This document shows positions 29,901-38,215 of a stretch of DNA of 64,000 nucleotides, one piece after another (within the stretch, counting starts at the first letter, position 1; each line of letters starts with the position of its first letter). The stretch is from Chryseobacterium piscicola (GTDB taxonomy: Bacteria; Bacteroidota; Bacteroidia; Flavobacteriales; Weeksellaceae). The translations under genes were made by a program, and so were the position numbers. The stretch is taken from contig NZ_FTOJ01000001.1 in assembly GCF_900156685.1 (NCBI RefSeq), positions 744,001-808,000 on the forward strand. The letters are read 5' to 3'. Below the pieces are notes generated by a model. It made no database searches. It was given only the letters and a program-made list of their open reading frames with translations, and was not told the origin of the DNA.

Positions 29901-32153
29901 CATTCCATCATAAGCGGTATCTCGGAATGCTTCTAATTTTTCCAGAGAAATATCAGAACTATTTTGAAGTGAAGAATTGACAATTTCATCCGTTTTGGAA
30001 AATTGATATTTTAAAATTCCTTTTTTGATTTCGGGTTTTGTCTGAATCCTATATTCTACATATTTTTCACTTTGAGATTGAATGATTTTATCTGCTTTTT
30101 GATGAATTTCATCAATTTGGTTTTGAGAAAAATGTTGGAATTCATTCAATATTTGAGATTGAAGTTTGGTGTATTTATCAATCTCTTTAATAACAGCAGG
30201 TGATTTGAATTTTACAGCATCAAGTGCCGAAAGAACTTTTCCAATTTTCTCTTGCGTTTCAGTAAGATTTATCTCAATTTTTTCTTGATTAATAGAATTT
30301 TCTGATTCATTATCCGATTCATTTTCACGTACATTTTCTAATGAATTATTTCCTAGTTTAGGTGAAGTTTTTTCGGTTTTTGATTCTTCATTTTCTAAAA
30401 ACAAATCCTCAAAAAGATTTCCAATCCTTTCGGTTTCCTTTTTATTTTTAAGCTGTTCTATTTTGAATAAAGCTTCTTCTAGATTTCCGTGAACATAATT
30501 TTCCAAACGCCCGAAACGATTTGTTTTTTCTCTGATTTCACCCAGAATTTTGTTTGGATCAGTTTCAAAATATTTGGAAATGTCCTTGGAAATGTTTTGC
30601 TGATTTTTTCTTAAAATGATAATATCTGTTCCGATTTGCGTTCCTGAAAAAGCGCCGTTTGGCAGGCGAAAAGCTTCTGAAATTTCGGCATTTTTCAAGT
30701 TGTTCTGTCGATTCAGCCAACCCGAAGGAAGCACCATTGCCAAAGTTCCACCCTCTTTTAGAACATCTAAACTTCGTTTTACGAAATAATCTTCATATTT
30801 GGAAATTTTTGGTTCCTCTCCCAAACCTTTATAAAAACCACGATGATCACCATAAGGTGGATTTCCGATAACCAAATCGTATTGGTTTTTATAATCTTCG
30901 GGATTGGTTTTTATCCCGTTTTCACTAATAAATTCAGTTTCAAAAGAACGAAGATTAATTTCGGTTTCGGGATGAAGAATTTTTGCAATTTTTGCTGTGG
31001 TTTCGTTGATTTCAAAAGCGGTGATTTTTGTTTTTATTCCCGAGTCTTTCGCTGCATCAAGAAAATTTCCCGTTCCAACGCTGGGTTCTAAAACCGAAAT
31101 TTCTTTTTTACCTTTAAATTGGTCTTTGATAAGATTGCGAACGGCGTTTACAATTGTTGAATCGGTGTAGTATTCATCGAGGATTCCACGACCTTCTTTT
31201 GCAGTTCCGCCGCTTTTGAATTGGTTGCAAATATCTTTTAAGTCATTGGTAATGATAAGATTTTCTTTGAGAATAATTTGCTTGTCATCGGAAACAAAAC
31301 AAGTTGCAGAAACCACTTCTGCAACTTGTTCGTTGGTCATTTTCTGACCTTTATATTTTAAAATAAGAGCTTCTACATCCTCATTGTTTTGAGCAGATAA
31401 ATCTAATTTTCGTTCTGTTCTATCGGATAGAGTTCTCCCGGATAAGATTCCGCCCACGGAATGTTCTTTTCCCGCATTTTTCTCATCGTTTTGCGGTTGT
31501 GATCCGTCAATAGGTCTTCCTGGTTTTCTGTCTCCGACCAAATGCTTCCAGATTGTGTCTGCAAGTCCATTTCCAGCATCGTTGCTGCCCAAAGCTTGTC
31601 CGCTTTGGTGATTTCCGTTTTGCTCGGATTGGCTTCTTTGGAAAGTGTTTCCAGAATTTCGTTCAGAAAATTCGGATCCCACGTGCTGAGTGTTGGGAAC
31701 TCTGTTTGATTTAATAAAATTCTTTCCATTTTCTGAATTTTTTGCTTCAACGAAATTAGTATTTTTCTCTTGAAGATTGAGTTTATTTTTTAAATATTCA
31801 CTTAAATTTTGGGTGCCATTTTCGGAAATACCATACAACAAACGGATGTCTTTGATGTTTTTATTTTGAAATTCCGACAGTATCTTTTGGGTTGCTAAAT
31901 TTCCGGTTTGATTTCCACTTAGGCATAGGAAAATTTTACCATCAACATTCTGAAATTGGGTCAGAAATTTATTAATGTTTTCGGTAGAATTCAAACTAAT
32001 AAGCGTTCTGTTGTTGGTTTGATCGTTCAATTTCAGAAGTTCCAAAAATGACAATTTGTCCTCATTATTCATAAAAACTAGGAGTTCATCTTTATTCCCT
32101 TCTATAATTGAGATATCATCAGAAAAATAATCTAAAACGGCTTGATTACTCAC
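26943..32153 (-). CDS. Large conjugative-element protein: degenerate Toprim-like N-terminus, N6-adenine methylase, SNF2-type helicase
   Basis: 1736 residues. Residues about 70-125 resemble a Toprim_2 domain (IFLCLSGNQTGNLATQKIL then DIRLLYG and NLSEYLK), but the acidic DxD pair is lost, so catalysis is unlikely. A low-complexity linker follows to about 260. The adenine-methylase part shows LDEYYTDSTI (326), motif I VLEPSVGTGNF (354-364) and NPPY (431-434). A superfamily 2 helicase follows with AHEVGFGKT (990-998), the box LTFDEVHNAN, LLSATPFTNKP and the motif VI string LRQVEGRAWRQGN. The C-terminus is coiled coil. Such proteins travel with Bacteroidetes conjugative elements and may protect incoming DNA from restriction. 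Its start overlaps the upstream lipoprotein gene by 8 bases. Confidence 0.8.
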   Translation of the reverse strand: MSNQAVLDYFSDDISIIEGNKDELLVFMNNEDKLSFLELLKLNDQTNNRTLISLNSTENINKFLTQFQNVDGKIFLCLSGNQTGNLATQKILSEFQNKNIKDIRLLYGISENGTQNLSEYLKNKLNLQEKNTNFVEAKNSENGKNFIKSNRVPNTQHVGSEFSERNSGNTFQRSQSEQNGNHQSGQALGSNDAGNGLADTIWKHLVGDRKPGRPIDGSQPQNDEKNAGKEHSVGGILSGRTLSDRTERKLDLSAQNNEDVEALILKYKGQKMTNEQVAEVVSATCFVSDDKQIILKENLIITNDLKDICNQFKSGGTAKEGRGILDEYYTDSTIVNAVRNLIKDQFKGKKEISVLEPSVGTGNFLDAAKDSGIKTKITAFEINETTAKIAKILHPETEINLRSFETEFISENGIKTNPEDYKNQYDLVIGNPPYGDHRGFYKGLGEEPKISKYEDYFVKRSLDVLKEGGTLAMVLPSGWLNRQNNLKNAEISEAFRLPNGAFSGTQIGTDIIILRKNQQNISKDISKYFETDPNKILGEIREKTNRFGRLENYVHGNLEEALFKIEQLKNKKETERIGNLFEDLFLENEESKTEKTSPKLGNNSLENVRENESDNESENSINQEKIEINLTETQEKIGKVLSALDAVKFKSPAVIKEIDKYTKLQSQILNEFQHFSQNQIDEIHQKADKIIQSQSEKYVEYRIQTKPEIKKGILKYQFSKTDEIVNSSLQNSSDISLEKLEAFRDTAYDGMLNNYGKHYEFANFIDGKWIHDFYYAEGNIYAKLEQLEKDFVDKNAVGGTGNQYEKQKALLENVLPKPKILDEIFISPNHEFVHQFDLETVVKPYWNSETRATEEKEFQYNLAEKFKDFAGTLSSEAFAGSSAWEVRSFVDNETVTGSDKERNALVRERRKAAANDLFYKFLREELPDDLRNRFVKVFNRNYNNIHVPDYSKFPLFSKIHLNLKGIPLNLTEVQKAGIGRQITKGVGLLAHEVGFGKTLSGILSMHEAMERGNAKRPLIAVPNESILKQWVDTVFETIPNAKVNVLGNLGKDYDLSKFDNKDGEITLVTYEGFNNIGFSEKITQDLASKFSYISESELRSVNAISERDFQKELEKEKEIEGKMKRGKIYNWEDFGFDHLTFDEVHNANHIVGKVRVEDRRFASDFRSQNQQTSKLGINTWMAAQYIQDKNDGRNVTLLSATPFTNKPLEYYSILSLIANKRLEESGYFNVNTFFETFMEADNDMEIDAKGDVKFKANVRRFKNNSLFQQLLSEFIDIKGEEDNLELIRPNKVNKEYKIEQNDLTKEQYDLLNENFSETEKGAILTHILNGRKIAISPYLSPYYDGENPTTKEFVENSPKLKQMMDLIRQNKKDIPESGQIIYSELAVAEFPKLKECLIHEVGYKPEEVGIITGATSKPNRLKIQDDFNSGKIKVVIGSEAIQEGMNLQENTTDIYMLSLPYNFTSLRQVEGRAWRQGNKNENVRINFMLTKDSIDVFMLQKLQSKQARYLEAMKKGADVLDISDISTQELKTAIITNPETRANIEIELLKKRLESEKNKHLADSAFVLRKHEDFLKVKEEATKAEHSYNRILGYSKEESENGEYWRNQLPFHQKSIDLAKEMVEEKIKELSAKGVNVAEIEKQSKMTEDKIAELDGQLEGLQVVRENLVNQYKIEKKEQLKMNKDKDVLKERVEENVFLFKASSIIDPKQNLEIAHFEKNIFNLNLEERESVGRKR

Positions 32154-32826
32154 TTTTTCTGTTTTTTACAAAATGGTTGAAATCAAAGATTTCTTTTGCC
32201 GAATCGTCCCAATTTTTTCTCGGTAATAATTGAAGTGTTACAAAAACATCATTCTTTTTATTGTAAGAATCAATACGTTCTAATCTTCCGTGATAGTCTT
32301 TTTCAGCGTGTTTGTAGAGTGAATACGGCAAAATGGTATCGGTCGGATAAAGGTAAAATCTCGTATAATTCCAAGGTGAATTAATTTCAAATCGTTTTAA
32401 TTTTTTCTTAAACAAAACGGTGTCAGAAAGGTTTCTTCGGTTTCTGTAATTCGGGATTTCATCTTTTGAAAAAATAGCTCCGTCTTTTTTGTTCCAAATT
32501 AAATTTGGTTTTTGCTTTTTGGAAATTTCCGAAAAAATAAGTGTATTATTTTCTGTTTCGAGTGGAAAACACAACGAATCTTTGATGAAATACACCTGTT
32601 TATTGATTTCGGGGAAAGTAAAATCAGGAACTAGTTCTATAATGGTATCTCTCGAATAATTAATTTTAGACAGATGAAAACTTTGGAGCTGGTTCAAATC
32701 TTTGGATGCATTGATATAAACATTGGAAATAATGTCAATTCCACCTTTCTCAGACTTGATTTCTTTATGACAGGAGTTGCTCACGAGAAGCAAAAGCAAA
32801 AAAGGCAATAGTAAGATTTTCTTCAT
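32146..32826 (-). CDS. Hypothetical lipoprotein of the conjugation region
   Basis: 226 residues with a lipoprotein leader: LLPFLLLLLVSNSC, lipid-bearing Cys at residue 19. No family recognised. The body is beta-rich with WNKKDGAIFSKDEIPNYRNR and SPWNYTRFYLYPTDT as landmarks. Its end overlaps the large methylase/helicase gene by 8 bases, implying translational coupling. A role in the transfer apparatus or in surface or entry exclusion is possible, but nothing in the sequence decides this. Confidence 0.6.
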   Translation of the reverse strand: MKKILLLPFLLLLLVSNSCHKEIKSEKGGIDIISNVYINASKDLNQLQSFHLSKINYSRDTIIELVPDFTFPEINKQVYFIKDSLCFPLETENNTLIFSEISKKQKPNLIWNKKDGAIFSKDEIPNYRNRRNLSDTVLFKKKLKRFEINSPWNYTRFYLYPTDTILPYSLYKHAEKDYHGRLERIDSYNKKNDVFVTLQLLPRKNWDDSAKEIFDFNHFVKNRKSE

Positions 32827-32898
32827 TGTGTTAGATTTTAAAAAAGCGGCAAATCATCATCTGACTTACTGCTTTCGGATTATGGGTCAAGTGAAATT

Positions 32899-33654
32899 TT
32901 ATCGTTTAATGCTTTGTTCTTTCACATTAGATTTCTCGTGTTTATTGTCTTGCTCAAGACCTTCTAAAGGCTTATTGGTATTGATTCGGTTCATATCGTT
33001 ATCGTACAAACTAAGATTTCTGTATTGAGGATTCAAAACGGCTTTTCCTTCCGTTATTTTATCGTTCAAATCAAATTTTACTTTTACGATATTTCCTTTT
33101 TCAAGAGATTTAATCGTGTTTTCACGATATTCGGGTTTATCGAAAATAAGGTTGGATTTTTCCACAATTTTGTCGGTATCCACACCATAATTTTCATAGA
33201 AATTTTGGAACATAAAGTTACCTTTTTCTGTTTTGGGCTCTTCAAAGTTGAATTGAACAAAAGCGGTTTCCTGCTGGTCGCTTTTCGGGTTGTGAAATTC
33301 AATTTTCACGCTACGTCCCTCCATCAGGTTTACGGCTTCTTTTGCGGTAAATGTGTTTTCGCGATTGACCGAGAAATTGTGAGAAATTTCTTCGGCTTTT
33401 TCATTCGTGAGTTTTGCATTGTACGAATTGAGAAAAACTCCACCGTTTTCCGTTTTGTTGAATTTCAAAGTGAAATCTGCTTTGTTTCCCGGCAAAGTTT
33501 TGTCGGAAGTGGTTTTAATTTCAAATTGCTGGTTTTTGGACTTGATGCCTATTTCCAAATCTTTGTGAAGTTTTTCATTTTCTCCGAAACCAAGGTATTT
33601 TAATTGGTCTTTCAGATACTTTATTTGGTCGAATTCTTTTTGTGATTCCATCAT
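32899..33654 (-). CDS. Hypothetical conjugation-region protein with DUF3945-like repeats
   Basis: 251 residues, no signal peptide, charged. Contains the stretch NTFTAKEAVNLMEGRSVKIE, of the type seen in DUF3945-like proteins of Bacteroidetes mobile elements, and a second related stretch around YRENTIKSLEKGNIVKVKFD. Two beta-rich modules are likely. It may act in the cytoplasm on transferred DNA, possibly with the methylase/helicase two genes downstream. Family assignment is tentative. Confidence 0.55.
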   Translation of the reverse strand: MMESQKEFDQIKYLKDQLKYLGFGENEKLHKDLEIGIKSKNQQFEIKTTSDKTLPGNKADFTLKFNKTENGGVFLNSYNAKLTNEKAEEISHNFSVNRENTFTAKEAVNLMEGRSVKIEFHNPKSDQQETAFVQFNFEEPKTEKGNFMFQNFYENYGVDTDKIVEKSNLIFDKPEYRENTIKSLEKGNIVKVKFDLNDKITEGKAVLNPQYRNLSLYDNDMNRINTNKPLEGLEQDNKHEKSNVKEQSIKR

Positions 33655-33703
33655 TTTTTTGGATTTTGATTGTTAATAATATTTTTGGTTGATTGTTGTC
33701 GGA

Positions 33704-34423
33704 TTATCTTTTGAAACCTCTTGATTTTTGAATTTCTACGTCTTGTTCTTTCTGTTCATCACGCATTCTGTTTGCATCTTCATACAAATCTTTCTCGTTC
33801 ACATTCAAATAAACTTCAGAATTTTTTCCTTTGGAAATTTGCCTTTCATCAGAAGAAATACTGTTTACGGTATTGATTTCTTTTGAAACAATATTCAAAT
33901 CTTTGGTAATTTCTTTGGCGATTTCGGGATATTGGTCGATTTTATCTTGCAGGAAATTTTTTAGCTTATACAATTCATTTTTGTAGCGATTCATTTCAAC
34001 GGTATCTCTTTTATCTGCGATAATTGCCGTGAGTTCCGTTCGATCTTTGATGAAATCAAATTCGATCACTTTTCCTCTTTCTTTATCGTCGATAAAAGCG
34101 GTTTTTGACCAGTTGAGTTGTGCCGATTTTTTTTCATCGTTCACATCATATTTTGAAAAAGCTTCAGAATACTGAATTTCCTTTTTGCTGTTTTCAAGGA
34201 TTTCGGAAAGATTTTTATCCCTTTCCAAAAAGATGACTTTCAATTTGGTATTATTTTCCACAAGTTGGAAAGTCGCTCTGTTTTTGTCGTTGTCGGCAAC
34301 GATGGTGTACCCTTTCAGAAATTTCTGAATATCATCTTCATTGAGTTTTTTTGAAAATGATAAGTCTTCATTAATAATTCCGAATTTTTTCAAATCTTCG
34401 GTGGGTAAATTTTCATTTTGCAT
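33704..34423 (-). CDS. Hypothetical cytoplasmic protein of the conjugation region
   Basis: 239 residues, highly charged, no signal peptide or membrane segment. The middle is helical and the C-terminus (about 190-239) is rich in Lys, Glu and Arg, consistent with coiled coil or nucleic-acid contact. Its first 11 bases overlap the end of the M23 peptidase gene, suggesting coupled translation. I do not recognise the family. Confidence 0.55.
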   Translation of the reverse strand: MQNENLPTEDLKKFGIINEDLSFSKKLNEDDIQKFLKGYTIVADNDKNRATFQLVENNTKLKVIFLERDKNLSEILENSKKEIQYSEAFSKYDVNDEKKSAQLNWSKTAFIDDKERGKVIEFDFIKDRTELTAIIADKRDTVEMNRYKNELYKLKNFLQDKIDQYPEIAKEITKDLNIVSKEINTVNSISSDERQISKGKNSEVYLNVNEKDLYEDANRMRDEQKEQDVEIQKSRGFKR

Positions 34424-35264
34424 AATATGTTGCGATTAAATTGTTTGTTTTTATTAAGTCGTTTAAAAAATGAACTGGATTAATATTTTGTCCAAATTCT
34501 TTGACTGAAAAATGTAAATGCGGACCGGTTGAGTTTCCTGTATTTCCACTTTTAGCAATGATAAATCCTGCATTTACTTGTTCTCCAACCCGATAATAGA
34601 TTTCGGAAAGATGGAGATAAGAAGTTTCAAAACGGTTAAAATGATTGACTTTGATGTAATTTCCACCGCCTTTTGGATCCCATCCCGAGGCAGTAACAAT
34701 TCCGTCTAAAACCGCATAGACATTCTCATAATTGGCTTTTAAATCAATTCCGTTGTGGACTTTTTGAGTTCCAAAAATGGGATGAGTTCTGATTCCAAAT
34801 CCCGATGTAATCTGAATTTCATTATGTAATGGCATGACGATTTTTGAAAAATTATCGTCAAGTTCTGATACAAAATCATATTTTAAAAAAGCATTAATTT
34901 TATTTTCGAATGCTTTTGCTTGAGTTTTTAAAAACAAAGAATCTTTTGAGTGTTGCACCTCCCATTTTTGGTTATTGGAAGAAGCATATTCTTTCATCAA
35001 TATTTTTAAAGAATCAATTTGACTCTTTAACCGCTTCGTCGAACCTTCGGTTTCATTTTTCAAATCCGATTTGGTTGTGATCTTGAAAATTACTTTCCAA
35101 GATTTTTTCTCCTTTTTTGGTTTTTCTTCTTTAAAAATTTCTTGAATTGTCTGATTTATCGCTTTCTTTGGTACTGTTGGCATTAGTGTGTTAAACTGTC
35201 CAAACGCAAAAATTGCAGAAAGAAAAAATCCTAAAATCATGAGTTTTTTATAGTGCTTTTTCAT
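34413..35264 (-). CDS. M23-family peptidoglycan endopeptidase of the transfer apparatus
   Basis: 283 residues with a signal peptide (ILGFFLSAIFAFGQ). The C-terminal LytM domain shows TSGFGIRTHPIFGTQKVHNG with the metal-binding HNGID, then GNYIKVNH, YLHLSEIYYRVG and the metal-binding HLHF. The zinc ligands (HxxxD and HxH) are intact, so it should be an active endopeptidase. In this operon it most likely opens the cell wall for the type IV secretion channel, the job done by VirB1-type transglycosylases elsewhere. It starts 4 bases after the coupling protein gene stops and overlaps the next gene by 11 bases. Confidence 0.88.
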   Translation of the reverse strand: MKKHYKKLMILGFFLSAIFAFGQFNTLMPTVPKKAINQTIQEIFKEEKPKKEKKSWKVIFKITTKSDLKNETEGSTKRLKSQIDSLKILMKEYASSNNQKWEVQHSKDSLFLKTQAKAFENKINAFLKYDFVSELDDNFSKIVMPLHNEIQITSGFGIRTHPIFGTQKVHNGIDLKANYENVYAVLDGIVTASGWDPKGGGNYIKVNHFNRFETSYLHLSEIYYRVGEQVNAGFIIAKSGNTGNSTGPHLHFSVKEFGQNINPVHFLNDLIKTNNLIATYYAK

Positions 35265-35268
35265 AGGT

Positions 35269-37254
35269 TTATGATTTTACGAGTTCACCAATAATCAATT
35301 CAACTTCTTTGTTTATTTTTCTGAAATTGGTCATCAAAACTTCTCCTTTTCGGTCATTTCCGGCTTTGTCTATAAATGAATAATAGGAAGGCATTTTTGG
35401 GTAATTATTTTCTTCTTTTTTTATAGATTTCATATCCAAATTGATTTTTCCATTGACCGCAGAAGTTTTGTATTCTTCAGTAACTTCTTCACCTTGAGCA
35501 ATCATTCCCACCATTTCTCCTGTTTTAAGAGCTGCAATTTTTCCGGCAGGAATCATATTGTCCATTTTTTCGTTGATACTGGTCGTTGTTCCTTGCTGCG
35601 AAATAGATTGCGAATAGGTTTTTTGCTTGATTTTTCCAAAAAGTTTCTCCAACCAATCCAAGGTGTTTTTATCTCTTGCTGAACCTGAAAGAATATTTCC
35701 AACAATAGCAGAAATAGTGTCTGCCACTTCTTTTTTGTAAAACTGCCGAAGTTGAGGAAGTTCCTGAAGCCCCAGTAAAACGGCAACCCGATTGCTTCTT
35801 GCAGTAGCAACGATGTTATCAATTTTGTGAATGTAAATCGTAGGAAACTCATCGGCGATAATTCCTCCGGGTAAATTGTGTTTGGAATTAATTAGTCTTA
35901 AAGTCCTATTCAAAACTGATGAATAAAGAGCCGAATTTATATCCTGTGTTCCGGGATCTGATGCCAGAATTAAGATGGTCGGATTTTTTCTATCGGTGAT
36001 TTTCAATTCCACTTCATCACCCGAAAACACCCAGAAACTTTCTTTCGTTGCCAATCGGGAAAGGAAGATTTTCAAAGTTCCAACTTGTCCTTCCAACTGA
36101 TCAAACGCTTTATTCTCATAAGCAGATTTGAAAGGAGAAAGCAAAGAAAAAATTTCTTCATTGGTAAAAAGCGTATCGAAAATTTCTTTATAACTTCTGT
36201 TCATAAATGAAAGAATATGGGGCAAATCTGAATATTTCCCATTTTCGTAGGTTGCAAAAAAATAAATGCAGGATGAAAGAAAATTAATCGCCGATTGGGT
36301 GAAAAAAGCATCAGAACCACCACCTCCAGAAGAACCGCCTTTTTGTAAAGATGAAACCATCGATTCTGCCATTTCCTGTGCTTCGGCTAAGGTTTTTACA
36401 TATTCTTTTTTGAAGGGATTTACTCTTTTTGATTTTTCAACTTCATTCAAATTGATGACGTGAAAATTATAGTTATAATCGGAATCCTTGCTTTTTTTCA
36501 CCAAATAATGGTAGTAGGCAATTTGTGCCAAATCGGGAAATTTAAAATCATAAATGCACAAACAGAAACCTTTTGCAATCATTTGACGAATTGCAGGGTT
36601 AATCACCCCAAATGATTTACCCGATCCTGGAGTTCCGATGACCATTGTTCCACGAAATGGATTAATGTTCATCCATCCTTTATTGTTTTTTCCATTATAT
36701 CGGAACAAATAAGGTATATTGATCGATGTATCAGTATTAACCAATTCTTTGTTTTGATCAAAACTTTCTTCTTCAATATTCCATCGGTCTTTGCCCATTT
36801 TTTGTTGCATCAGTTTTGAAATGGAATCGGCTCCCATTTGAAGTATAACCGCTCCCAAAAAGGAAAAGACTGCATAAATAATTTGATATAAATTAAGACT
36901 AGGAACTATTTTTGGTAGCGTTAGATTACTTGCTTCTTTCTGCCAAACCAACGAAGAAAAAATCATTAGTAATCCAAAAGCCATTGGGAGCACAATTTCG
37001 GTAGCGATATTGAGTTCTCTTTTTTTCTTCGCTTTTGTTCCTATAGCAACTAGTCCAATCAGAATAATTGTTGCAAATTTGGCATTGATGGGTGGATAAA
37101 TGAAACTCAACTTTGTGAAATTTTTCAGCAAATTGGAAAGCACTGGAATATCCGCATTTAGATAAAAAAGTGAAGCACAATCCAATGCTACGACTGCATA
37201 AACCGCTTTTTGCAGAAATCCGTAAATTTTTATTTGATGTTGCTGTTCTTGCAT
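35269..37254 (-). CDS. Type IV coupling protein (VirD4/TraG family; MobC-type of Bacteroidetes)
   Basis: ATPase that links the relaxase-DNA complex to the secretion channel at the inner membrane. 661 residues with about four N-terminal hydrophobic segments (roughly 13-32, 58-72, 85-103, 122-140). The Walker A motif is GTPGSGKS (207-214) in the context RGTMVIGTPG, and the Walker B region is GGIIADEFPT. The motif VLLGLQELPQLRQFY is typical of VirD4 C-terminal halves. Length and architecture match Bacteroidetes conjugation coupling proteins. The spacer upstream carries low-complexity repeats also found in other tra spacers. Confidence 0.88.
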   Translation of the reverse strand: MQEQQHQIKIYGFLQKAVYAVVALDCASLFYLNADIPVLSNLLKNFTKLSFIYPPINAKFATIILIGLVAIGTKAKKKRELNIATEIVLPMAFGLLMIFSSLVWQKEASNLTLPKIVPSLNLYQIIYAVFSFLGAVILQMGADSISKLMQQKMGKDRWNIEEESFDQNKELVNTDTSINIPYLFRYNGKNNKGWMNINPFRGTMVIGTPGSGKSFGVINPAIRQMIAKGFCLCIYDFKFPDLAQIAYYHYLVKKSKDSDYNYNFHVINLNEVEKSKRVNPFKKEYVKTLAEAQEMAESMVSSLQKGGSSGGGGSDAFFTQSAINFLSSCIYFFATYENGKYSDLPHILSFMNRSYKEIFDTLFTNEEIFSLLSPFKSAYENKAFDQLEGQVGTLKIFLSRLATKESFWVFSGDEVELKITDRKNPTILILASDPGTQDINSALYSSVLNRTLRLINSKHNLPGGIIADEFPTIYIHKIDNIVATARSNRVAVLLGLQELPQLRQFYKKEVADTISAIVGNILSGSARDKNTLDWLEKLFGKIKQKTYSQSISQQGTTTSINEKMDNMIPAGKIAALKTGEMVGMIAQGEEVTEEYKTSAVNGKINLDMKSIKKEENNYPKMPSYYSFIDKAGNDRKGEVLMTNFRKINKEVELIIGELVKS

Positions 37255-37334
37255 ATTAGTTGATGGTTGTTTGTTGACAGTTGATCGTAGTCAATATTAT
37301 GTCTCGGTTATAAAATCTTGGTTCTTGGCTCTTA

Positions 37335-38201
37335 TTAAAATGTATCAGCTTTTAAAATCTCCGAATAGTTGACTTTCATTTCTATAGTTCTTCCTGAGAG
37401 TTGTTCTTCAATTAATCGAATCATCATCACTTTGGAATTTGGATACGTGAATTTTTTGAAGACATAAATATTTCTGAAATTTTTTCTAAAGTGTTTTTGA
37501 GGATTCAACTGGAAAATCGGAGTCATTTCGATGCTTTGATTGTTCGTTGCTTTGTAGATTTTTTTGTCTTCAATGGAAAATTTTAAATCTTCAATATCAT
37601 AGCTCAAATTGGAATTATTTTTAAAAGTCATATCCAAAAAAATGTAGTCGCTCATCACGTAAACATTATTGAGTTGAACATTAAGTTTAAAATCTTTTTC
37701 CTCCCTAATTGGGTTTTTATCCGTCTTTTTTTGGATAATATCCATTGCAAATTTTCTAAGTTCAAGGTTGGAAAAAATCATTTTATTAAACTCAATCGGT
37801 TGCATATCTTCGGCTTGAATATTAATATTGGTAATCGTATTCAAGTTTTCAGAATTTCTGTAAACAGCTTTGTATTGGGCGATAAACGATTGCCCGACAA
37901 CGGTAATAATTCCGATATTTTCTCCAGGAAAATAATGTGCTGGGATTTTTGTTTTTCCATTTTGGTCAGCTTCAGCATCGGTAATTTTTATTCTTGCAAT
38001 GTTGGTTGTCGGCAAATCTCCAGTCAGTTTTTGAGTGGACAAATCCACATACTGAATCGTTTCGGGAGAAATAATATGCAGGTTAATTCCTTCCGTAATT
38101 TCCAATTCAGGTAAATCGGAAACGATTTGTTCTTTTGTTGCCGTTTGAGCCGTTAAAAATTGGGCGGTCAATACTAAAAATGTATAAAATATTGTCTTCA
38201 T
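37335..38201 (-). CDS. traN: Conjugative transposon protein TraN (VirB9-like)
   Basis: 288 residues with a signal peptide ending near residue 18 (FLTAQTA). Beta-rich periplasmic or outer-membrane part of the type IV channel. The middle and C-terminal stretches LNNVYVMSDYIFLDMTFKNNS and FRNIYVFKKFTYPNSKV match the TraN (DUF4138) family as I know it. It lies directly after TraM, the usual order. The gene begins 14 bases after the TraM stop. VirB9-like is a functional analogy based on operon order. Confidence 0.8.
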   Translation of the reverse strand: MKTIFYTFLVLTAQFLTAQTATKEQIVSDLPELEITEGINLHIISPETIQYVDLSTQKLTGDLPTTNIARIKITDAEADQNGKTKIPAHYFPGENIGIITVVGQSFIAQYKAVYRNSENLNTITNINIQAEDMQPIEFNKMIFSNLELRKFAMDIIQKKTDKNPIREEKDFKLNVQLNNVYVMSDYIFLDMTFKNNSNLSYDIEDLKFSIEDKKIYKATNNQSIEMTPIFQLNPQKHFRKNFRNIYVFKKFTYPNSKVMMIRLIEEQLSGRTIEMKVNYSEILKADTF

Positions 38202-38215
38202 TTTTTTGAAATTTT

